Source: Calendula officinalis
Lineage: Eukaryota; Streptophyta; Magnoliopsida; Asterales; Asteraceae
DNA length: 64,000 nt
Direction: 5' to 3'
Assembly (NCBI GenBank): GCA_963853835.1
Contig: OY970832.1
Location: 3,678,001 to 3,742,000, forward strand
Shown here: positions 1 to 7,726 of the stretch, one piece after another
How positions within the stretch are numbered: the stretch's first letter is position 1
Layout of the letters: each line of letters opens with the position of its first letter
Notes under the pieces: generated by a model
Told to the model about the DNA's origin: nothing
The model's database searches: none
Seen by the model: the letters and a program-made list of their open reading frames with translations, nothing else
Translations under genes and position numbers: made by a program

Positions 1-371
1 ATAAAGCTCGCCGGTGACCGCCGGCGGAATCAAGTTGTATATTTCACACAAAAATAGTCAAAACAATTTCTGAATTAAACATTAATTAAGAAACCAAGTC
101 AACAAGACAATTAATATGCTAAACATTCTATAACAAATAATTAAGAAAATGAAGACAAAACGAGAGAAATGAAGTACTCCCTATAAGACAAACTTTAGGG
201 GCCGGGTAATTAATGCATGCATTATTAACTTGTATTTTAAATTTATTGAAAGAAAATTCCTTAAATGAGCACCTTTTGTCAATTACAAAAATATTTGTTA
301 GAACTCGTTTTCTGTCTCAGGTAAAGTAGTAGGGGAAAAGGTCTTCTCCAACGTGGTTGGAAATGACCGTC
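1..371. other. Left flank, no gene recognised
   Basis: AT-rich flanking DNA up to the target site of the first retrotransposon. A GC-richer patch sits at 10-30, but no reading frame could be assigned. Short open frames here have no recognisable domain. Confidence 0.6.
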
Positions 372-376
372 GATAT
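372..376. repeat. Target-site duplication GATAT (left)
   Basis: GATAT directly precedes the 5' LTR and is repeated exactly at 11876-11880 after the 3' LTR. A 5-bp duplication is normal for copia-type integrase. Confidence 0.97.
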
Positions 377-398
377 TGTTGGAGCAAAACACAGATCA

Positions 399-642
399 AC
401 TTATTACTGATACTGCAGTTAGTACTGACATAATTAGTACTGATGGGGCAGAAACATTTACTACTGATGAAGTTGATGCTGGTGTTCACTATAACTAAGT
501 TACTACTGATCATGAGAAGATTGAAGATACTACTGATCATTGTAGTTACTACTGACGTTGATTATGGACTTACTTCTGATCACCAAGTTTACTACTGATG
601 TTACTTATTTACTACTGGTGATTGCAGTTACTACTGATACGC
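399..642 (+). promoter_or_regulatory. TACTACTGRT motif array in LTR U3
   Basis: Seven copies of TACTACTGRY plus about four degenerate copies (such as TTATTACTGAT and TAGTACTGAT), all in the sense orientation, spaced roughly 15-50 bp apart. The array ends about 130 bp upstream of the LTR TATA-like box. The copy 2 LTR (about 54958-55197, minus strand) also has seven strict copies, although one degenerate site of copy 1 is a strict match there. The position fits an enhancer or protein-binding array; the binding factor is unknown. Confidence 0.7.
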
Positions 643-775
643 GTTTTTGGAAGATATCAAGTCCGAGATCTTCGTAGAGATAGTTATAGAATGTAATTAA
701 ATGTATATCTTTTATAATTCGATGTAAATCAAGTCCTAGAATAACTAGGGTAAATAGTTTAGCTTCAAGGACTAC

Positions 776-783
776 TATAAGTA
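776..783 (+). promoter_or_regulatory. LTR TATA-like box
   Basis: TATAAGTA lies downstream of the motif array. The same place in the copy 2 LTR reads TATAAATA, the plant consensus, which supports it as the LTR core promoter. The copy 1 version is a one-base variant. Confidence 0.6.
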
Positions 784-996
784 TGTTCCTTACGAATTGT
801 AAACGTACGTGTGTATTGTTAACTCAATAATATACATTGAAGCTTTTTGTGAAACTGTGTTCTTAATATTCTTGCATATTGTTCATACAGTTCATTGTTC
901 TTAATTATTGATATAGTGTTGATCCGCTGCAACTTCTATCATCAATTAGATCTAAGGTGTTTATTAACTTGTCTATAGTTAATCGATCCTGACAAG

Positions 997-1008
997 TGGT
1001 ATCAGAGC
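997..1008 (+). other. Primer binding site (initiator tRNA-Met)
   Basis: TGGTATCAGAGC begins two bases after the 5' LTR. This is the standard plant copia primer site, complementary to the 3' end of initiator tRNA-Met. Confidence 0.95.
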
Positions 1009-1082
1009 TTATTGGTTCTAGATCTACTATTTGTTAAGAACAACAAAAAGTTTTAATCTTTAAAACACACACATTATTAATC

Positions 1083-3650
1083 ATGACTGATAATAATGAA
1101 AGCACTCAGGCCAACAAAATCCCTATGCTCACTCCCAATAACTTTGGGATGTGGAAGAATCGTATTAAGCAATACATGCTTATTACAGATTATTCTATGT
1201 GGGAAGTCGTTTGTGAAGGAAACAAAACTGGTCAACTTCAAGCAAGCAGCTCTGTAACTGAGGCAGACAAACTTAAATGTGAGAAGGAGAAGAAAGATAA
1301 AGGCATCGAACTCAAAACTCTAAGCACTCTCCTACTGGCTATTCCTAATGACTATCAACATCTCTTTGTTGAATATGATGATGCTAAGATGCTTTGGGAA
1401 GCACTGGAGAAGAGATTCGTTGGGACAAAGAGTACAAAAAGAAACATGAAGTCTGTTCTCAAACAAGACTTTGAAAATTTCAAAGGAAAGCCCAATGAAA
1501 CACTCACTCAAGTGTTTGACAGATTCAACAAACTAATTGGTGAACTCAACCAAGTTGGTGTAAAGATGGATCAAGAAGATGTCAACATGAAGTTCCTAAG
1601 GTCTCTTAGTGAAGAATGGGCCATGTACACAGTGGTGTATAGACAAAGAGATGCTCTAGAAGAAAAGGAGTTAGATGAACTCTATAATGATCTCAGAGTG
1701 TTTGAAACTGAGGTAAATCACAAAAACCCTTCTATTTCTTCTAACAATGCTGCATTTGTGTCTAGTACAGGTCAAGGACAAGAATCCTCCACAGGAAAGG
1801 CTGCAGATTCTGAGGATACTGCAAGAGAATCCTTCTTCACTAGTCATGTGCATACTGCATTGATTAGTGATGACTTGGAACAATTGAATCCAGATGATCT
1901 TGAGGAGATGGATCTTAAATGGCAGATGGCTATGCTGAGCCTAAGGACCAAAAGATTCTTAAAAAGAACTGGTAGGACAAGCCTCAATTTCAACAAAGGT
2001 GACAAAGCAGGATTTGACAAGACTAAAGTCAAGTGTTACAACTGTAACAACCTTGGTCACTTTGCAAAAGAATGTCCTCAACCAGACAAAAGATCAAAAT
2101 CAACTGCTCTTGTGTCACAACAAGGACAAGGCTATGACTGGAGCTTCCAAGCAGAAGAGCATACTCAAAATCAAGCTCTCATGGCCTTTACTGACAACAA
2201 AACTGAGGTAAAATCTAAACCTTGTACTCCTGAATGTGCTAAAATTATTAAAAATCTAGAAAAAGAAAACACTAAATTAAATGAAGATCTAGCAAAAGCA
2301 ATCAGAAGAAATCATGAGTTTGATAGTGTAATTGCTGATCAAGAACATCAAATAAAGGTGTACAAGATGATTGATCAACGGATCAAGGAAGAATTGCTTC
2401 AAGCTGTGGATGAGAAAGAGTTCTATGAAACAAAAAATAAAGAACTAACAAGTAAATTAGAAGAATGTCAGCTTGAAATTGAACAAAATAAATTAACAAT
2501 TAAAAAGTTTGAAAGAAGCACTAAAATTCTAGATGAATTAACTAATAATCAAACTACAGAAAAAGTTGTTCATGGGGTGGGATATCATGCTGTACCACCT
2601 CCACACAAATTCATTCCTCCACTTAAAAACAGTTCAGAAAGAATCATTAATGAATTAAAAACTGCAAATCAAACTGAATCTAATAATGAAACATCTGAAT
2701 CAAATGATTCTTCAGATGATGAGCAATCAATTGAATTTACAATATCTCAAACTGAATCACCAAAATCAATTGATACAAGTTTTCACACAGCTCAAAGTCC
2801 AAATGATTCTCCTAAATATAATGCAGAAAATATACCCAAAATTCTAAAAAGAGGAAACCAAAGAAATAGAAACCAACTCTTAGAACAAAGAAAAACAATA
2901 AAGGCTCAAGAAAATAAATTAAAATGTGTTATTTGCAATAAAGTGAATCATTTAGCAAAGGATTGTCACTTCAATCCAATAAATTGCAAGGAGTTCAAGG
3001 AATTTAAAGTTTCTAAAGAAAATGCAAAAACTCAAAGGTTAAAAGATACTACTGGTCCTTCAGTAGCAAATACAATCAAAACTCCAATTGCTGAAACTAC
3101 AAGATTTGGAAGAAGTGCACCAAGATTTGTGCAAAACATAAGAGTTGGCAGCCCAAAGAACAGCAATTACTTCAAGAACAACGGAAAATCCAATCAAAAT
3201 AAACAATATTTTAAATTTTCCAACACCAGTAGAAACTCTAACAAATTTACTACTGGTGCTAACCCTAATTATAATGCTGTATGGTACCAGTACAAGAATA
3301 CTACTGGTAAAAACCCTAATTTCAAAAATACTACTGCTCCCAAAACAAATTTCAAAAACACTACTGGTGTTAACTCTAAAAACACTACTGGTCATTCTAA
3401 ACATGGTAAGTACCCAAATACTACTGGTCCATCAGTAGTAAAGTATTCAAAAGCTAAAAACAATGGGTATCAACCAAGATCAGTAGGAAATTCTCACACC
3501 AGTAATAACTCCAAAAGGACAGTAGTAAAACAAAATACCAGTAATAAACAAGTATGGGTACCAAAAGTCTTTAGAGTTAAATCCCCAACAGCTCATTTCT
3601 CAAAGGATGAACCCAAGACATATAAAGCTTGGGTTCCCAAACTTAACTAA
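1083..3650 (+). CDS. gag: Gag polyprotein, copy 1, with long coiled-coil tail
   Basis: This 855-residue protein should form the virus-like particle and package element RNA. Residues about 10-220 match the copia gag/UBN2-type capsid region. A CCHC zinc knuckle (CX2CX4HX4C) starts near residue 318 and a second near residue 615. Between them is a long charged coiled coil (about 390-490). The last 200 residues are Asn/Thr/Lys rich with repeated NTTG, encoded by the TACTACTGGT motif. The frame ends at TAA 3648-3650, and pol lies in another frame, so no simple gag-pol fusion is made. The start is the first ATG after the leader. The length is well above typical copia gag because of the tail, as in Sirevirus-like elements. 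Confidence 0.93.
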   Translation: MTDNNESTQANKIPMLTPNNFGMWKNRIKQYMLITDYSMWEVVCEGNKTGQLQASSSVTEADKLKCEKEKKDKGIELKTLSTLLLAIPNDYQHLFVEYDDAKMLWEALEKRFVGTKSTKRNMKSVLKQDFENFKGKPNETLTQVFDRFNKLIGELNQVGVKMDQEDVNMKFLRSLSEEWAMYTVVYRQRDALEEKELDELYNDLRVFETEVNHKNPSISSNNAAFVSSTGQGQESSTGKAADSEDTARESFFTSHVHTALISDDLEQLNPDDLEEMDLKWQMAMLSLRTKRFLKRTGRTSLNFNKGDKAGFDKTKVKCYNCNNLGHFAKECPQPDKRSKSTALVSQQGQGYDWSFQAEEHTQNQALMAFTDNKTEVKSKPCTPECAKIIKNLEKENTKLNEDLAKAIRRNHEFDSVIADQEHQIKVYKMIDQRIKEELLQAVDEKEFYETKNKELTSKLEECQLEIEQNKLTIKKFERSTKILDELTNNQTTEKVVHGVGYHAVPPPHKFIPPLKNSSERIINELKTANQTESNNETSESNDSSDDEQSIEFTISQTESPKSIDTSFHTAQSPNDSPKYNAENIPKILKRGNQRNRNQLLEQRKTIKAQENKLKCVICNKVNHLAKDCHFNPINCKEFKEFKVSKENAKTQRLKDTTGPSVANTIKTPIAETTRFGRSAPRFVQNIRVGSPKNSNYFKNNGKSNQNKQYFKFSNTSRNSNKFTTGANPNYNAVWYQYKNTTGKNPNFKNTTAPKTNFKNTTGVNSKNTTGHSKHGKYPNTTGPSVVKYSKAKNNGYQPRSVGNSHTSNNSKRTVVKQNTSNKQVWVPKVFRVKSPTAHFSKDEPKTYKAWVPKLN

Positions 3651-3671
3651 TCCTTTACTCACTTGTGCAGA
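3644..3671 (+). promoter_or_regulatory. Gag-pol junction resembling a plant 3' splice site
   Basis: TAA stops occur in the pol frame (3644-3646) and the gag frame (3648-3650). They overlap a branch-point-like CTTAACTAAT, followed by a pyrimidine-rich stretch and TTGTGCAG ending at 3670. Pol continues in frame from 3671. The block is unchanged in copy 2 (about 63040-63080), and the unrelated element at 12262-18921 has a gag stop followed by TTTTGCAG. Donor-like GAG/GTAAA sites at 1712/1713 and 2207/2208 would join to 3671 in frame. Splicing is inferred, not shown. Confidence 0.45.
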
Positions 3672-6600
3672 GCATTCAGATCCCAGAAGAAGGAAGAACA
3701 TGGCATATTGATAGTGGATGCTCAAGGCACATGACTGGAAATCTGCAAATTCTTAAAGATTTCAAGTCATTTGATGGAGGATATGTGGCATTTGGTGAGA
3801 ATCCCCAGGGAGGTAAGATTACAGGTAAAGGTACTGTTACTAATGGAAAAATTACCTTTGATGATGTATTTTATGTAGCTGAACTAAAATACAATCTTGT
3901 CAGTGTGTCTCAAGTTTGTGATAAAAAGAACAAGATTCTGTTCACAGACATTGAGTGCATCATTCTTTCTCCTGATTTTATTTTAGATGAAAAATATGTT
4001 GTTTTAAGAACTCCAAGGAGAAACAATGTGTATTGCCTGGATATAGGGGGAGAACTCATTTCTACAAATGAGGTCAACTGTTTTATATCCAATGCAAACA
4101 CCACTGAATCAGAACTTTGGCATAGAAGGATGTGTCACACAAATTTTAAAAACATGAATAATTTAGTAAAAAGAAATCTGGTCATTGGACTACCTCAAAA
4201 ACAATTCATGTGTGATCATCACTGTGTTGCATGCCTAAAAGGTAAACAACACAAGACTTCTCATAAGTCCAAAACTGTGAACTCTATTTCTGTTCCTTTA
4301 CAGCTCTTACATATGGACCTTTTTGGACCTACAAATGTAATGAGTATTGGAAAGAAACAATATTGTCTAGTTATTACTGATGACTTTTCCAGATATACAT
4401 GGGTTTTCTTTCTCAGGACAAAGGATGAAACAAGTGAACTCATAAAGAACTTAATTATCAAACTGGAAAACACATCTGATCAAAAAGTGAAAGCCATAAG
4501 ATGTGATAATGGCACAGAATTTAAAAATGCTAACTTAATTAACTTCTGTGATCTTAAAGGTATTGACAGGCAATACAGCTCACCTAGAACTCCACAACAA
4601 AATGGTGTAGCTGAAAGAAGAAATAGAACCATCATTGAAGCAGCAAGATCAATGCTAGCAGATTCAAAATTACCAATCACTTTTTGGGCAGAAGCTGTTA
4701 ATACTGCTTGTTATGTTCAGAACAGAGTATTAATAGTGAAGCCACATTTTAAAACACCATATGAACTTTTTAATAAAAGAAAACCTTCTATAAGTTTCTT
4801 AAAATCATTTGGTTGTCCTTGTACTATTCTGATTACAAGAGAACAAATTGGTAAGTTTGACTGCAAAGCTGATGATGGAATCTTTGTGGGATACTCTACT
4901 CAAATCAAATCATACAGAGTATTCAACAAAAGACTAAGGATAATTGAAGAAAGCATCAATGTATCCTTTAATGAAAATGTACCTAATGAACAAGGAAATG
5001 GTCCAGATTGGCTATTTGACATAGACAATCTAACCAAATCCTTTAATTCTAATATGAATTTCAATGCAGGTAATTCAAATTGTCTTAATCAAAAAGAAGG
5101 AACATCATCTGTTAATACTGGTCAAGAAAAGATGAGATACATAATTGTTGATACTGCTCCCATAGTTAATACTGATATCAGTAATAACTCAAATATTGAA
5201 AGCAGTAGTAACTCTGAGAATGAGGTCAGTAGTAATTCCAATACTACTGGTACCAGTAATAGTACTGAAAATACTACTGGTCCCAACAATAACCTAGATT
5301 CTCATGATACTACTGACACCAGTAACAACAACAATACTACTGATCCTAATGAAGATAATTCCAGTAGTAACTCTGACCAAGATGATGATGAACCAAACAT
5401 CCATGACAATGAAGAATCACAAGATGAACAACTGCCTGAGACAAATGAGTCCAATCTTGGAAATCAACTAGTGGTTGATAAAGCTACAACTACAAGGACT
5501 CAGAAGAACCATCCATTAGACCTTGTTCTAAGTGATGTTAACTCACCACTTCAAACAAGAAGCAAATTAAATAAAAGCTTAACTGCAAATATGTGTAACA
5601 TTAGTTTAATTGCTAATGAATGTATGTATGAATGCTTTCTGTCTCAGGATGAACCAAAGAAGATCCAACAAGCAATGAAGGACTCAAACTGGATTGAAGC
5701 AATGCAAGAAGAACTCCTTCAATTTAAATTACAAGCTGTTTGGACACTTGTACCTCTACCCAAAGGAAAAAGAGCCATTGGAACAAGATGGATATTCAGA
5801 AACAAGAAAGATGAAAGAGGTATAGTGATCAAGAATAAAGCCAGACTTGTAGCCCAAGGATACACTCAAGAAGAAGGAATAGACTATGATGAAGTATATG
5901 CTCCTGTTGCTAGAATTGAAGCAATAAGAATATTTCTAGCATATGCTTCATTCAAGAAATTCAAAGTCTATCAAATGGATGTTAAGAGTGCTTTCCTATA
6001 TGGGAAAATTGAAGAAGAGGTATATGTTTGCCAACCTCCAGGTTTTGAAGATCCAAAACATGGTGATTATGTGTTCAAATTAGATAAAGCTCTATATGGC
6101 CTACATCAGGCACCAAGAGCATGGTATGACACATTATCATCATACTTATTGAAGAACAACTTTAAAAGAGGAGCCATTGATAAAACATTGTTTACAAAGA
6201 AAGTCAAGGATGATATACTACTGGTACAAATTTATGTAGATGATATCATCTTTGGCTCAACCAATGATTTACTATGCAAAGAATTTGAAGAACTGATGCA
6301 AATTAAATTCAAGATGAGTTCCATGGGTCCAATGAACTTCTTCCTTGGACTCCAAGTCAATCAAAGAACTGATGGTATTTTGATAAATCAATCAAAATAT
6401 GTCAAAGACATCTTGGAAAAGTTTGATTTGAAAGACAGTAAAAGTGCTAGTACACCAATGGAAACACACAAACACCTACATCCTGATGTTGAGGGGGGGG
6501 GGGATGTAGATGAACACTTATATAGATCAATGATAGGCTCTTTGATGTACTTAACTGCATCAAGACCTGACATTATGTATAGTGTTTGTGTGTGTGCAAG

Positions 6601-7180
6601 ATATCAAGCAAGACCCAAAGAACTACACTTGCAGGCTGTTAAAAGAATATTCAGATACTTGAAAGGCAAACCATCACTAGGTCTATGGTATCCACATAAT
6701 TCACCATTTGAACTCATAGCCTACACAGATAGTGACTATGGAGGTGAATGTCAAGATAGAAAGTCCACTACTGGTGGATGTCAATTCTTTGGATCAAGAC
6801 TAGTGTCATGGCAATGTAAGAAGCACACAAATGTATCAACATCTACTGCTGAAGCAGAATATGTAGCTGCATCTGCTTGCTGTGCTCAAGTTCTATGGAT
6901 TCAAAATCAGCTTCTAGACTTTGGTATCTCTATCCTTAAAACTCCTATTTTTATTGATAATCAAAGTGCTATTAGTATTGTGAATAATCCAGTAAAACAT
7001 TCAAAAACTAAACACATTGAAATAAGATTTCACTTTATAAGAGATTGTAATGAAAAGAAATTAATCAAAGTAGTTAAAATCCATACTGATGATCAATTAG
7101 CAGATCTTTTTACAAAAGCATTTGATGTAGGAAGATTCAACTTCTTGGTTAGCAGTATTGGAATGATTTTAATAACTTAA
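3665..7180 (+). CDS. pol: Pol polyprotein, copy 1 (PR-IN-RT-RNase H)
   Basis: About 1170 residues and intact. Aspartic protease: DSG near residue 16. Integrase: zinc-binding HHCC region from WHRRMCH on, then catalytic D218, D281 and E317, which is the DD35E spacing. An Asn/Ser/Thr linker of about 150 residues (about 460-620) carries many copies of the TACTACTGRT motif. Reverse transcriptase: QMDVKSAFLYG and YVDD at about 857. RNase H: AYTDSDYGG, STAEAEYVAAS and the QLADLFTKAF tail. There is no ATG at the upstream end; the frame opens just after the stop at 3644-3646, so translation must depend on splicing, recoding or reinitiation. An 11-G run at 6492-6502 adds one codon relative to copy 2. 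Confidence 0.95.
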   Translation: MQSIQIPEEGRTWHIDSGCSRHMTGNLQILKDFKSFDGGYVAFGENPQGGKITGKGTVTNGKITFDDVFYVAELKYNLVSVSQVCDKKNKILFTDIECIILSPDFILDEKYVVLRTPRRNNVYCLDIGGELISTNEVNCFISNANTTESELWHRRMCHTNFKNMNNLVKRNLVIGLPQKQFMCDHHCVACLKGKQHKTSHKSKTVNSISVPLQLLHMDLFGPTNVMSIGKKQYCLVITDDFSRYTWVFFLRTKDETSELIKNLIIKLENTSDQKVKAIRCDNGTEFKNANLINFCDLKGIDRQYSSPRTPQQNGVAERRNRTIIEAARSMLADSKLPITFWAEAVNTACYVQNRVLIVKPHFKTPYELFNKRKPSISFLKSFGCPCTILITREQIGKFDCKADDGIFVGYSTQIKSYRVFNKRLRIIEESINVSFNENVPNEQGNGPDWLFDIDNLTKSFNSNMNFNAGNSNCLNQKEGTSSVNTGQEKMRYIIVDTAPIVNTDISNNSNIESSSNSENEVSSNSNTTGTSNSTENTTGPNNNLDSHDTTDTSNNNNTTDPNEDNSSSNSDQDDDEPNIHDNEESQDEQLPETNESNLGNQLVVDKATTTRTQKNHPLDLVLSDVNSPLQTRSKLNKSLTANMCNISLIANECMYECFLSQDEPKKIQQAMKDSNWIEAMQEELLQFKLQAVWTLVPLPKGKRAIGTRWIFRNKKDERGIVIKNKARLVAQGYTQEEGIDYDEVYAPVARIEAIRIFLAYASFKKFKVYQMDVKSAFLYGKIEEEVYVCQPPGFEDPKHGDYVFKLDKALYGLHQAPRAWYDTLSSYLLKNNFKRGAIDKTLFTKKVKDDILLVQIYVDDIIFGSTNDLLCKEFEELMQIKFKMSSMGPMNFFLGLQVNQRTDGILINQSKYVKDILEKFDLKDSKSASTPMETHKHLHPDVEGGGDVDEHLYRSMIGSLMYLTASRPDIMYSVCVCARYQARPKELHLQAVKRIFRYLKGKPSLGLWYPHNSPFELIAYTDSDYGGECQDRKSTTGGCQFFGSRLVSWQCKKHTNVSTSTAEAEYVAASACCAQVLWIQNQLLDFGISILKTPIFIDNQSAISIVNNPVKHSKTKHIEIRFHFIRDCNEKKLIKVVKIHTDDQLADLFTKAFDVGRFNFLVSSIGMILIT

Positions 7181-7240
7181 AATCTCACTTAAAATCATGT
7201 GTAAAGTTAGTGTTGTAAAATATTATTTTCTTAAGTGTTT

Positions 7241-7503
7241 TACTACTGGTATTGCTGTACTACTGGTGTGAAAGTGTATGCACAAAATACTACTGGTAAT
7301 TCATTACTACTGGTGTATTTTAGGTTTACACAAATACTACTGGTAAGTCAGTACTACTGGTATTCTCATATACTACTGGTCTTGTATGTTAATGGTTACT
7401 ACTGATGTCTATAGTTACTACTGATGTCAAAATCCTTAGTCATTACTGATGTTAGTAGATACTACTGACGTTTTACTACTGATATCTTATTTGCTACTGG
7501 TCT
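7241..7503 (+). promoter_or_regulatory. TACTACTGRT motif array between pol and ORF3
   Basis: Eleven copies of TACTACTGRY and two degenerate ones, all sense orientation, packed into about 260 bp of noncoding DNA. In copy 2 the same array (about 59213-59481) keeps nearly all motif cores while the spacers between them differ. It lies about 100 bp upstream of a TATA box, the same arrangement as in the LTR. Confidence 0.75.
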
Positions 7504-7599
7504 TTCATAAACACAATTACCAAACTAACCCCCATGAAAATAACCGTTATGTTATGATTCGAAGGCTATTTTCGTAGTTTTGCAGGTTAAATCGAAAGA

Positions 7600-7607
7600 T
7601 ATAAAAG
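7600..7607 (+). promoter_or_regulatory. Internal TATA box for ORF3
   Basis: TATAAAAG sits 127 bp upstream of the ORF3 ATG and is conserved in copy 2 (59108-59115). The leader between it and the ATG is pyrimidine/A rich like a plant 5' UTR, and the ATG context AACAATGGC is close to the plant optimum. Confidence 0.6.
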
Positions 7608-7726
7608 GCGGCATACGATTAATTTAGCATTATCTTCACTTCGATTTGCTAAAACCTCTCGATAAACCCTAGTTTACGATCAAAACCCTTCATCTGTAAC
7701 AAAATTCTTGCAAAATCTCAACAACA

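Larger units (their letters stand above)
377..994 (+). repeat. 5' LTR of copy 1
   Basis: Starts TGTTGGAGCA and ends CCTGACA. It is identical to 11258-11875. The first part holds the TACTACTGRT array (about 399-642), followed by a TATA-like box at 776-783. Confidence 0.97.

Noticed and set aside
3060..3404. 114-codon antisense frame in gag, also in copy 2
   Set aside because: Conservation is explained by the gag frame opposite; the translation follows the TACTACTGGT repeats and has no start context or domain.
3406..3412. ATG/GTAAGTA as the donor for gag-pol splicing
   Set aside because: It is the best donor match, but joining to 3671 puts pol out of frame.
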